Both the position numbers and the translations under genes were made by a program. Below the pieces are notes generated by a model that had not been told where the DNA came from, made no database searches, and was given only the letters and a program-made list of their open reading frames with translations. From the NCBI GenBank assembly GCA_903813345.2, contig CAIIXF020000524.1:1-63000 (forward strand): a stretch of DNA of 63,000 nt, written 5' to 3'. Positions 49,020 to 60,299 of this stretch are shown here, one piece after another. Source of the stretch: Owenia fusiformis (taxonomy: Eukaryota; Annelida; Polychaeta; Sabellida; Oweniidae). The stretch's first letter is position 1. Each line of letters begins with the position of its first letter.

Positions 49020-49255
49020 TTATTGTTGATGTAATCGTCGATTGAAGTATTTCGATGGCAGCCATCGTTTTGAGTCACGGTTTAGATATCACGAAGAGAA
49101 TGTTGTTGTTTTTATATTTATTTATTTAATTATTTATATAATATAAACAGTACAATATAGTCCTGCGGCTAGGCTTAAAAACATTATTAGCCACATCTAG
49201 AATACTTATATAAGGGGGGTAAAAATAAAAATTGTAAGCCTAAATGGTAAAAGGC

Positions 49256-52200
49256 TTAAACTGCCTGGGGTCTTTCGAAACACTGTCTGATAAACAGAGC
49301 ACTGGATGCAAGTATTTCATGGTTCTTACTAAGAGAAAGAGATGGGTGACCAAAGAGAAATAAGTCAAGTTTATCTTGTCTATTTTTGCATAAATGCCTG
49401 TAGTTCGGAAGTAAATCAAAAAGCTTCTGTTCAAAGCTTATGTAGAATGGTTGTCTAATAGGACAAGAAAATATTACATGTTTTGTTGTTTCACTTTTAT
49501 CACCACATATACATTCAGGTGAATTTACATTGACAAAGTTATGGGCATGAAGATGAGCAGTAAATATGAGGTCAACTCTTATTCTATTCAAATATATCTC
49601 GTCAGCCCTATTAATACCCAACTCTGAGGCCAATATAATATCATTATTTAAGAACAATTGACAAATATTATTCTTAAAAGTCTTGATTGTATCACAGTTT
49701 CTAATCTTGGAGCTCAATCCGTTGAACTCAGTCATGCACAAGAAGGTGGGATATCTAGAGCGTATTCTTGCGCGACGTAGTGGAACTTGAAAAGGTATTA
49801 CATTACGAATATCTCTGATATTTGGCTTTTTGTATTTGTCAAAAATTGTTGAAACATAATGAGGTACATTTCCACATTGTACTTTGAACATAAATGTAAG
49901 TCTATGTATCTTTCTACGAATCTCCAAAGTTGGCCAATTCAATACATGGAACAGTTTAGTAGACGAGGTTCCAGCAATTGTACCTGCACATATTGTTGCA
50001 ACTTTATAATAAAGCCTATCTAGACTCTTCAGAGTTCTTAGGTTTGCACATCCGTACAAAATATCATATAAATCAAAATGAGGCAGAATATAAGAGTTGA
50101 ACATAAGCTTCAGATGTTTACCACCCAATTTTCTTGATATACTTTTCAAGTGGTTTAGCAACTTATCAATTTTATTAGCTGATTCGATAATATGTGGTTC
50201 AAAGATAAGCTGGCTATCAAAAACTAAACCAAGATGCTTGTGGTTATTTACCTTTGGAATAATTTCACCACCCAAAGACAAAGAAGGAGTAAGAAATTCT
50301 GCTTTCCTAGGGTCAAAGAAATTTAACTCAGCACTTTTATTCGTTTTGAACTTTAATTTCATTTTGTCAGACCAATTGCAAATTGCATCTAGATCATTTT
50401 GTAATTCAGTCATCTTTATATCTATATCACCAGCTTGAAATGGTTGGTAGATGGACGTATCGTCCGCATAGAGATAACATCTAGAGTCAATATGGTCAGT
50501 TATGTCATTGATATAGATAAGAAAAAGAAGAGGGCCTAATATTGATCCTTGGGGAACTCCAGAGTTGATGTAACTTTATTTTGACCATTCAGAACTTTGG
50601 CCATCGATGACAACTTTGACCCTGCGATTAGTTAAGCATGATCTCAACAAAGAGCATACATCAGGACCAAAACCATAACTAGGAAGTTTATTCAAAAGAA
50701 GGTTATGAGGAATTGTGTCAAAGGCGGCCGAGATATCCAAAAATGCCGCTTTTACATTAAATCCTGCATCTAAATGCTCAGTCAAGTAATTAATTATTGT
50801 CAGTATCTGAAATTGAGTACTGTGGCCAGGTAAAAACCCACTTTGTAGATTATATAATAAATTCTGATCCACAAGAAATTTAAAAACCTTATTATATATG
50901 ATTCTCTCATTGAAAGACAGCTTAAAAGTGTAATTGGCCTATAATTTGATGGAGTATTTTTGTCACTTTTCTTATGAATGGGAACAATGTTACCACGTTT
51001 CCAGTATTGAGGGAAAAAGTTTGTCGCAAAAATCTTGTTGATAAGTTTAGATAATGGTTGAGAGAGAGCAGGAGCTGCCAGTTTTAGCATTTTATTACTA
51101 ATTTGGTCTGGTCCAGAGGCCTTATTCACATTTAAATTCATCAACGTTTCGAAAACTTCATTGTAATTTGTTGAGAGCATGTTGATTGACTCATTTGTAC
51201 GAAGATGTAAAAAAGCATTATCAACAGGCCCTTCAAAATGAAAACTTTTAATAAAATGATTCAGGAAAATATTGGCTTTATCTTTGCCTGACCTGACAGT
51301 ATTACCCAGATCGTCAACAAGAATAGGTATTGAACTAGATCGACTGTTTGAAAATAATTTAGATGTGATGTTCCAGTAAGATTTTGAACCAAAATGTTGT
51401 GTTTCCATTTTACTAATTATCCGCTTTTCATGTTCGAGTTTCGCTTGAGTAATGGCATTATCTACAATTGTGCACTGGGCAAGATATCTATCAAATTGTT
51501 CAGGTTTGTTAGAATGGCGAAATGCATAGTGACATTTGTTCCTTTTGTTGATTAATGTTCTGATTTTGTCAGTAAACCATGGCTTGTCATTTGATTTTAC
51601 GCTTATTTGTTTATTTGGAATGTAAGAACAAAAAATATCGAATAATGAACTGGTGAACTCTTTCCCAATGTTGTTCAAGTCATTTGAGTCTTCAATTATA
51701 TTACAAAGTCGCGAGTGATGAATTGAGTTATTCAGAATGGAAACATTAACATTGTCGTATTTTCATACCCTACGTAGAAAATATGGATTTTTTGTAATAC
51801 CAATAAGGGTCTCAAAAACCAGCTTGCTGTGGTCAGTATTACCTACTGATGGCGTCACCATGGAAGATGTGACCAAGTTTGGAATATTGGTAATAAGTAG
51901 ATCAATGCATGGCCTGCTTGTCAAAGTTACACGTGTTGGTTCATTAATCAACTGTTTAAGACCTAGCTTTTAACATAATTCTAGAAGAGACTCACCTTCA
52001 TATTTATTTACATCTTCGCTCCACCAATGCTTATTTCGAGCATTGAAATCACCATTAACTACTAAAAACGTGATGATTTTGATTTGGCCAATGTGCAGCT
52101 TGTATTAAAGCGGTCAAAAAAGAATCAGTTTCAGGACGTGTTAATGATGGTGAACGGTAATAAAGCCCATGTGTAATCACTCTATGATTAAGTCTAAAGT

Positions 52201-52990
52201 CAAGCCAAATAGCATCATTGTTATTATGCATTAGATCATGTCTAAGTTTAGGTTGAGGGATATCTTCACTTACATGAATAAGCAAACCTTTATTTTCATT
52301 TATGTAAATTGGTGGATGAAACCCATCAATATTAAATTTGTTCTTAATATCATGCTGTGAGTAATTTCCGACTTCACATAGACCAACAATTTTAAAGTTA
52401 CCTATTTCAATTCGTTCTTTAAGTGCATTAAATCTGGACATGTACCTCGCTTCAATACTATTAATGTTTGAAAACATAAATTTTAATGGAAAATCTTTGT
52501 CTATATCAGGCCTAGGGTTACGCTCAATATCTCCACACATGGCTAAAAGTGTTTGGATTGTACTGGGCACAAAACATACGATACAACCAAACCATAAGAT
52601 AAACATGATAGAACAACACACACATCGCATAACTCTAAATCTTAATAGCTCATTGGTATAATCCAATGGGCTCATGCATGATTTTATACCTAGTGGCAGT
52701 AAGCATGAGACAATAAGTGAAAAGAAAAAAGCTAATATCGTGATTAGATATATAATCACTAGACTGATACAAACATCTCACAAGCTCAAAGTGACTATTA
52801 AAATGATAAGAATAAAAATCAACTTAAAATAGTTGGTAAATTGAGCACACTTTCCATATAAGAACTTCATGCACAACTTTAATAAGCCCATAACAAATAT
52901 ATCATTAGGTATAGGTTTACTTTTCCTTGGAATTCCAGAACAATTAAAGTAGCCAATGGATCTTCGCCACGCTGTAACGTCGATACCCAT
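49256..52990 (-). pseudogene. LINE polyprotein: hydrophobic N-terminus, 2A-like, APE endonuclease, RT
   Basis: One reading frame of about 1,245 codons, broken by stops at 52,778-52,780, 51,970-51,972, 51,763-51,765 and 50,576-50,578 and by single-base frameshifts near 52,060 and 50,920. Order: MGIDVTAWRRSIGYFNC start; hydrophobic stretches (FKLIFILIILIVTLSL; YLITILAFFFSLIVSCLL; SIMFILWFGCIVCF); 2A-like GDIERNPRP (52,508-52,534); endonuclease with FSNINSIE, IVGLCEVGN, GDFNARNKHW (52,039-52,053), DLLITN and NTDHS; reverse transcriptase with KRGNIVPIHKK, NYRPITLLSC, AFDTIPHN, GVPQGSILGPLLF, YADDTSIY (YADD at 50,459-50,470) and LGLVFDS; C-terminal CxC...H...C motif (ECICGDKSETTKHVIFSC). When active it would nick target DNA and copy its RNA there. 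Clade within CR1/Jockey is not decided. Confidence 0.9.
52508..52534 (-). other. 2A-like ribosome-skipping motif, degenerate
   Basis: Reads GDIERNPRP where the consensus is D(V/I)ExNPGP. The Gly-Pro skipping pair is Arg-Pro here, which should abolish skipping. It is preceded by a hydrophobic stretch and LLAMC, and followed directly by the endonuclease domain. Known from CR1- and L1-type LINEs of sea urchins, lancelets and molluscs, where it separates an N-terminal product from the enzyme. Confidence 0.85.
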
Positions 52991-53230
52991 TGCGTTTAAT
53001 TTAGTGCATGTTTAACAGTGTGTTAACAAAGAACAAGTAGCAGCTAACAATTTATATACAAATCGAGAAATTTTAATTGAAGAAAAGTTATACCCTATCG
53101 GAAACCTGTGGTTGCCCGACCCCAGGCAGTGGACTCCTGAAACCTATCTACACTTGTAACAAGGTTAACCCCTTGCAACAAACAAATGGTCTTTATACAC
53201 ATAAAACATACAGTGGAACCCACTCATAGA

Positions 53231-53807
53231 GCACAGCACAATATGATAAGTAACTGAAGAGTAAAATTCAAAAATAGATGGCAGTTATATAGGAAAGTAA
53301 ACACAAAATTATTTACAGTCATATGCACAGATCCTCGATCTTGACCTCGCAAAGAACTATATACAGTGTAAACAATTATATTTTACATAGATGCTCACAT
53401 TCACTCAAAATGTAAATGCCATGGTCATTTCATGAACAAGTATAAAGTCAATGAAGTGGATATTCCTAGTCGTAATCATCTATATAAGTGGACTATTTCA
53501 ATCCATTCAAGATTCAGTAGCTATCTACACTTGGTATAATAGCGCAGCACAGCACAATATCATAAGTAACTGAAGAGTAAAATTCAAATATAGATGGCAG
53601 TTGTATAGGAAAGTAAACACAAAAATATTTCAGTCATATGCACAGATCCTCGATCTTTACCTCTCAAAGAACTATATACAGAGTAAACAATTATATTATA
53701 CATAGATGCTCACATTCACTCAAGATTTAAATGCCATGGTCATTTCATGAAAAAGTATAAAGTCAATGAAGTGGATATTCCTAGTCATAATCATCCATAT
53801 AATACCT
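53231..53807 (-). repeat. Two direct repeats of about 262 bp in LINE 5' region
   Basis: 53,231-53,491 and 53,547-53,807 match at about 93% by eye (start GCACAGCACAATAT, end TATTCCTAGTCRTAATCAT), period 316 bp. A CTATCTACACTTG block precedes each unit. Possibly repeated 5' UTR promoter monomers of the LINE. Confidence 0.8.
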
Positions 53808-53810
53808 TAG

Positions 53811-54603
53811 ACCAGTAATAATATGGCAATCGTCCAAGATCCCAGATAATAAATTCACTGTGACTCTGGCAATCATCATATGAGGCAATCAGCTTAAAGC
53901 CCCCGATAAATCGGGCTACGTATACCGCCGTGTTTACATTAGGGGATTAGAAGAGTTTATTTTTACTTTAGGTATGCAAGCAATATCAATATTTGGCCTT
54001 CAAGAGTTGTTAAAGAGACTTCTCCGTGGCATTTTTTCTTTATTCCTTTTTGTTTTGAATTTTTTATACCATAACATTAACTAACTACTCAATATGCAAC
54101 TTTTCACCACGTAGAATCTTAAAATATTAAGTTTGAAAATTCTATTTTTATAATGGAGCTCAATGGGAAAAATGACATAATTTGGATTATTTTCAAACGT
54201 ATCGGCGCGATTTTCTTGAAATTGACAGATATAATAAATATCGGTAAGACAAAATGTTTGAAGAAAAATGAAGAAAATTCACCGTCCTGGTTACGCAAAA
54301 TATAGAAAAACATAAAATAATCATAAAAACCTGTAAAAATAGATTGAAGGGGGTGATATTCATTTTAATGTGCCTTTCACTACTACAGGGTAACCATAGT
54401 TTTGGTAATGGTTTACTAATTCTAAAAGCATATCTTCCAGCATGTCTATCAAACGGAAGTAATACAATAAGTGAGTTATCATTAATTGGAATGGTATTAT
54501 TATATTACTTAGCAATGATGACAAAAAGGTAAAATCAATCATATCACATACTAGTTCTTACCATCAAATCGATCTGTTAATAATGCATATTAAACAATAT
54601 AGC
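53811..54603. other. No gene seen
   Basis: AT-rich spacer between the LINE and the CACAGGC element; short ORFs only. Confidence 0.4.
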
Positions 54604-55610
54604 CACAGGCTGGTATCGAAAAAATTTTCCGCTGTGACGGAGCGTGCTATTTTGCATAGAAACACTAAGAAACCCACATAATTTATTTTTTACTCAAATG
54701 TTTCGCTATACCTAAGAAAATTTCTTACTCCTTGCAATGGGTATATTATTTGCGGGTAACTTAAACTTTTGTTTGAAGTCCAACAACGCTAAGAGTAAAA
54801 GCTATTGAAAACGGCGCCAGGGTGTCATACTCCAAAATGTACCATTTCTTTTATTTATTTTTAATGGTACAATATAGTGACACGATAATATTTAAATATG
54901 ATTTCAGCATAACTCTGGAGGTATTAATGATATCTTGATGTATTGGGTATTTTTAATATTTTTTATAAAAAATAATGTTTACATTTTTTGTCAGCTGTGA
55001 CGGAGCAGTTTTAATTGTGAAATACGTTAAGAATTTAAGATTCAAATTGTATCTTTAAAAAGTACCCTTAGAAGAGAGAACGTCACAAACCAATTTCCGA
55101 AATTATGACAAGTAGCCTCTTGGAGATTTGGGGTAATGTAAATCTGAGATATAAAAACGACCACTCTTAGCATTTTTCAGAGGTTTGTACTGAAATCAAC
55201 ATAGTGTAAACTCAACATAATATTTCTAATACGTTTTCGCCAAGACGTCTTGAAATGTCACGTGTAACTAAGTGTAAATAGGGCTAATATGAATTTATTC
55301 GAAATAGCGCACAGACATCATGCATTCCGACAGATGTATAACGTTTTACCACATAATACTACTGTATATAAGATGATCCCAATACAGATTCAATTTGTAA
55401 TTATTTGAAGTTCATGAAATTCATCGTTTTGCAGAGACTAAAATTATAAAAACAAGTCTTGGTAAACGTGCTTCACTGTAAAACCTGTATCAATGAATAT
55501 CTTTCTCTAGTGAACACCTCTTCTTATCAAATATTCCTCTGACTTCTGTATGAAATTGCCTCTATGGAGTGCACATCTACCAAATAGGAACACATTTTTG
55601 GCCTCCAATT

Positions 55611-56450
55611 TAGAGGCTGACGGTAATTCCGGTTATACGGTTTCGGTACGGAATTGAGCATTTACCGGTATTGAAATTATTAACCGGTTAACCGACGATA
55701 ATCCCCGGGTATTTTTTTAATTATTTCGTTACATTTCCACTTTCACGATGCATACGTTTACATAAATATTTAGATGTCCATGTTTGGCAGTTCAGGTGTG
55801 ATTTCCATGTTTGGCAGTTCAGGTGTGATGTCCATGTTTGGCAGTTCGGGTGTAGTAGCTTCATGCTCAGGCTCAGATTTGGTTGTAGTTATGTTTGGCA
55901 GTTCCGGTGTATTTGTAGTGTCAACGTCCGATCCAGAAACTGAATTATGTTTGTAATAGTCATTTACGAACAAAAAGGCATTGACAACCTCAGGTTGAAG
56001 TCGTGTCCGTTTGGAAGTGATGGTGTTGTACGAGGCCGTACGAAATTAGCCTAATTACCGGGCGTTTTGGGTTTTGTTAAAATCTATTTTACCTACCCCA
56101 CCCCCATGTACTTGATATAGTACTTTAGGCTCTTAGGATAAGTATATTGCACGTCGCTTGCTATTGATACAGTTGAGAAATGGTTTGAAATGTGTAATAC
56201 ATTTAATTTAAAACTAATATCTTGATTCGTAAGATAGTTACATACTATTTCGTGAAATTCATCAGTATGGGTTCAAATCGGTCTTGCACCATGTATGTAT
56301 TTAGAGAAGCTACGGAGAGAGTTAGGAACAAAGTGGGGGTGGTAGCGCATTGGCATTTTATCTTATATATTTTTACCGGTATTTCGGTAACGGTACGGTT
56401 ATTAGCGTGACGGTTGCCGGTACTGGTTTTCAGTACCGTTACGACCTCTA
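55611..56450 (-). mobile_element. hAT element, second copy, 840 bp
   Basis: Ends TAGAGGCTGACGG and, inverted, TAGAGGTCGTAACGG as in 26,046-26,925, here in the opposite direction. The flanks share GCCTCCA (55,601-55,607 and 56,451-56,457), an imperfect duplication displaced by a few bases from the left end, so the left junction has mutated. Confidence 0.85.
55770..56025 (-). pseudogene. hAT transposase C-terminus relic
   Basis: On the minus strand SKRTRLQPEVVNAFLFVNDY leads into an open tail with three TPELPNM-type nine-residue repeats, stop at 55,770-55,772. It keeps the helix KRTRLQPEVVN that is deleted in the copy at 26,438-26,751 but lacks the upstream SSERQFS part. Both copies therefore derive independently from a longer parent. 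Confidence 0.8.
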
Positions 56451-56532
56451 GCCTCCATATGTGTTCACTGTACAAATGTTTTACTGTAGTTGCATCAGAT
56501 AGCCACAACTCTTATTCAAATAAAGAACGATC

Positions 56533-56790
56533 TTGAATCAAATTTTGCATTTCGTATTTCAAGATACACTCAACTTACCTTTTGGAATGACTGAAGAGGG
56601 TAGAACAATCCATAGTCCATACCATTATATGTATTTAGCTTCATCTTCAGCAAATCATTTTACTTCAAATAATCAAGTTACCGTAAAAATGACCATGTCA
56701 GGCCGATGGATCCACAGAAGGCACTACGAAAGGCAAATACCCTATACTGAAATGAAGTTGACTATCATTTTCATGAGTTACCATGCATAA
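56533..56790 (+). CDS. 85-residue ORF in right arm of the CACAG element
   Basis: Open frame with varied composition (for example GMTEEGRTIHSPYHYMY, MSGRWIHRRHYERQIPY) lying between the nested hAT copy and the right arm. No family is recognised and no clear splice sites flank it. It may be a relic of the element's own protein. Confidence 0.2.
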   Translation: MNQILHFVFQDTLNLPFGMTEEGRTIHSPYHYMYLASSSANHFTSNNQVTVKMTMSGRWIHRRHYERQIPYTEMKLTIIFMSYHA

Positions 56791-57400
56791 GTTGGATTGC
56801 AGTACAAACTGAGAAAAGAAGCTTAAAGAGTGGTCGTATATACATCTCAGAATTTGAATTATGTGTACTTTTACTACGTTTCATTTTTCAGAATACATTA
56901 CGAAAGAGATTTGACACGCTCGCTCCTCTAAAGTAGTTAGAAAGAGATATATTATAAATCTAAATTCTTAACGTATTTGAGATTTGAAACTGCTCCGTCA
57001 CAGCGGACAAAAAATTTAATTATTATTTTTTATCAAAAAAATTAAAAATACCCAATACATAAAAATCTCATTAATACATTCAGAGTTATGCTGAAAACAT
57101 ATGTAAATATTGTCGTGTCGCTATATTGTACCATTAAAAAGAAATAAAAGAAATGGTACATTTTGGAGTATGATACTCCGACGCCGTTTTCAATAGCTTT
57201 TACTCTTAGCGTTGTTGGACTTCAAACAGAAGTTAAAGTTACCCACAAATGATATATTCATTGCATGGAGTCAGTAATTTTCTTTGATATAGCAAAACAT
57301 ATGAGTAAAAAAATAAATTGTGTGGATTTCCTAGTGTTTCTATGCAAAATAGCACGCTCTGTCACAGCGAACAAATTTTTCGATACCAGCCTGTGATAGC

Positions 57401-58331
57401 AGTAGATCTTCAAATTCAAGAATTAAGCTAAATTGTAAGAATCATACTAAATTATAATATTTCGGTATGCTTATTTTAGCTGCTGTAGTTTAGGTCACTT
57501 GATGAGATATTCAGTAACATGCTGTCACTAGAGACAAAACTTGACACTAAATAATCACTCGAAATAAACGATATGAATTTTTCATATTTTCTTCTTTTGT
57601 AATACATCCATTCATGAATTTAGTTATCTGACCCTTAAAAAACTTTTTAGGGGGAATAGTTTGTCCACCTGTAGCCTAAGTTGTATCATCTTTTTCTAGC
57701 CATATTTTCCTAGGCCTGCTGGAATACCTATTTCGGTGTGCAAGTTTAGCATTGTTTTCCCATTGATCATTTGAGTTATCATGTCAATAAATGGAAATAA
57801 TAATGATAGAGTAGTTTATTTTATTGTAAAAATCAAAAATAAAACAAGGTTTGGTCAGGAAGGGAACAGGTAAAATCCTTGGGATATATGAATTAATTAA
57901 TTATAAGTTAGAAACATATCCATGTTTCTACAATTTAGGGTAACCCTGTGTATTATTCTACTGTGCATGGTTATACCCGTGCAAAATATTACAAAATGTT
58001 ATTTACTTATTATCATAATTCAATGTGACAATATCAGTCTTATCTTCAAATTTGTATATAATAGTTTGTCTGTAAAGTTGGGCAAGCCGTCTATTACGTT
58101 GATAGTATAAGATGTTGATTTTGCAAAGCTCTTATGGGCTAATTCTACAATATGTACAGTAACATATATGTAAGGGTGCAAGTATGTAGTCCAGTATGTA
58201 GTAAACAAAGGAGTATTTTGGTCAACTCAATACATCTGATAAACACTACATGAAGTGTTTTCTATGCAATGATTATATACAGGCTGCTTATTCATTGTTA
58301 CTGCGAATTTCAAAAGCTTCCAAATTGTGTG
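57401..58331. other. No gene seen
   Basis: AT-rich spacer. Confidence 0.4.
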
Positions 58332-58339
58332 GAATAGAG

Positions 58340-59338
58340 GGTAACCGGACAACTCATCCCTGGACAACTCATCTCCTAGACAACTCATCCCCTGGACAAC
58401 TCATCCCCTGGACAACTCATCCCCTAGACAACTCATCCCCTGGACAACTCATCCCCTGGACGACTCATCCTTTGGCATGTTTGAGTAATTTAATGTAATA
58501 TTATTAATTCATATATCATTCAAATGACTAACACGATCCTCCATTTAATACCTCACTTTTGTTACGTAAACAAAAATGGTCTAGATCTGCACTTCTAACT
58601 CTTTCCATTTACATAACAATAGTAAGGTATTAAAGCGAAGATTATGTTGTCTTCTGACAAGTGAACAAAGATTTTCTTGAGGGGAAATCTGGAAAATTGT
58701 TTAAAAAACTATGATTTACCATGGTACTACTGTGGTATTGTCGAGGAGATTATCAACCAATTAATCTGTAATTTGTTTTGTAAATATTTACCTTTAATTT
58801 TACTTTTAATATACAATTTCAATATTATGTTAACATTGATTGAAGAAGCTACTTTGATGTCATAAGCTCATGATCATTTGATTATGTGTGTTCAGAGTTC
58901 AAATATTCTTTAATCCAAAGATAATTTTTTATAGCAGTCACAGATGAAGTTACTGAAGTTCGTGTTTCCGAATTATGCAGAGAGAAAACTTTATTTTTTG
59001 TCATGAAATATTAAGTCATGTAATATAAAGACAAAATATGAAAGTTTTAATGGCACCGTTTGACTATTTTATTTGTGTCAATAGAGTGAAAAATAATATT
59101 TAGAATGGTTCAAGGTGTATTTTATAAATATTTATTTTCCTTAAAAAAATTAACAATTTGGCTTCATGTGATAAAGGATGAGTTGTCTAGGGGATGAGTT
59201 GTCTTGGGGATGCGTTGTCCAGGGGATGAGTTGTCTAGGGGATGAGTTGTCCAGGAGATGAGTTGTCCAGGGGATGAGATGTCTAGGGGATGAGTTGTCC
59301 AGGGATGAGTTGTCTAGGGGATGAGTTGTCCGTAAGCC
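58340..59338. mobile_element. Element with minisatellite TIRs and 8-bp duplication, 999 bp
   Basis: GAATAGAG flanks both ends exactly (58,332-58,339 and 59,339-59,346). The ends read GGTAACCGGACAACTC and, inverted, GGCTTACGGACAACTC. Each TIR is an array of a 16-bp unit (GGACAACTCATCCCCT): about 8 units at 58,347-58,478 and about 10 inverted units at 59,174-59,333. The interior (58,480-59,170) is AT-rich with no recognised coding. An 8-bp duplication and GG ends would fit Mutator-like or Merlin elements; hAT is less likely because CAG ends are absent. Confidence 0.8.
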
Positions 59339-59346
59339 GAATAGAG

Positions 59347-60294
59347 CATGCAATGTTTTTCAGTTTCAAGCAGGTTTTAGTACATTCTGACCAATTGTAT
59401 TTTCAGACTTATTCATTTCATGATTATGTAATACTGACCTACTTATCTGCTTAACAACTCTTTCATGCATGTACTCGTGTGTACAATCAGCATGTCCTTC
59501 AATATTATATAAGCCAGGCTATTCAAGTACAACATAATGTACACTATTTATGTGTGTACAACATGGGAATACAATTCCCTGGGAAACAAAACACAAATAC
59601 TTTTTATATGTTCAAAATGAGCCATTTGATTGATGCATACACTTAATACCTTCATATATAAACATCTACAAAGTATATCTAATAGTCATTTTCAATTCCA
59701 ATGGTGAAACTTGCCTGGTTACGATTATACGGGAAATCAACACGGGACGATAGTTGTTCACCTTCCTGGCTTACCTCTGAAGCCTGTACCCTGTAATCTC
59801 TTTATATAGGTTAGCGAGAGCGCTGCGCCTGCGCAGTTTTAAACTTTGGCGCACACTTTAAATTGTTGTTTCAGCAGAAGATACAATATAGTTCACATTA
59901 TATATTTGGTGAAACGCCAAAGTCTAGTTATAAGTATTATCTACAACATTTTGATTTGAAATACCTAATTCGGCCATGATTATAGACAAATGGAATTATA
60001 GACAAGTAAAATAGAAACGTTGGCGACATACCTTTGAAATAGAAACTGACATAGGCGAATAGAGGCTGGTTCAAACAGTGACTATAACCACCTTGATATC
60101 AATCGGAAAACAATTTGAATGTAGCATACAAACTGTATTACAATCTGTACCAGTCACAGCTTCTGCTGATTTATGTAATATGTACACGTACTACGTTAAG
60201 GCTACATTAAGGCTTGTTAAGGCTTGTTAAGTAGCGACCATAATCCATAACCCATAATCTGGTCCCGAATTAAAGGTTTGTTGTGTTATCTAAC
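59347..60294. promoter_or_regulatory. Spacer with an NRF1-like site
   Basis: TGCGCCTGCGCAG at 59,824-59,836 matches the NRF1 palindrome (YGCGCAYGCGCR) except for one base, in a short GC-rich patch about 2.4 kb before the exon at 62,198. It may mark a promoter of the rightward gene; no first exon was identified. The rest holds nothing recognised. Confidence 0.3.
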
Positions 60295-60299
60295 ATAAC

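Larger units (their letters stand above)
49110..53810 (-). mobile_element. LINE (CR1/Jockey-type, APE endonuclease) near full length
   Basis: Minus-strand non-LTR retrotransposon. The 3' end (about 49,110-49,255) carries CAGGACTATATTGTAC, then an AAATAAATA-type tail, matching the 3' end of the fragment at 22,237-23,178. The coding part is 52,990-49,256. Upstream (52,991 to about 53,810) is a 5' region holding two direct repeats with a 316-bp period. The 5' boundary is not certain, and target duplications were not found by eye. Confidence 0.8.
54604..57395. mobile_element. Transib-like foldback element with CACAG ends, 2.8 kb
   Basis: The ends read inward CACAGGCTGGTATCGAAAAA, flanked by the 5-bp direct repeat ATAGC (54,599-54,603 and 57,396-57,400). 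The inverted arms are about 600 bp long (54,604 to about 55,205 and about 56,785-57,395), diverged but collinear, with an internal GCTGTGACGGAGC block that occurs twice per arm. A hAT element is nested at 55,611-56,450; without it the element is about 1.95 kb. No transposase was recognised. The 5-bp duplication and CAC start are the evidence for Transib-type mobilisation; other families remain possible. Confidence 0.65.

Noticed and set aside
50097-50438. 113-residue plus-strand ORF
   Set aside because: Antisense shadow of the LINE reverse transcriptase.
55774-55956. ORF rich in MFGSSGV repeats
   Set aside because: Antisense reading of the 27-bp repeat in the hAT transposase tail.
58250-58498. 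ORF with repeated DNSSPGQLIPWTT
   Set aside because: Product of the 16-bp minisatellite in the TIR.
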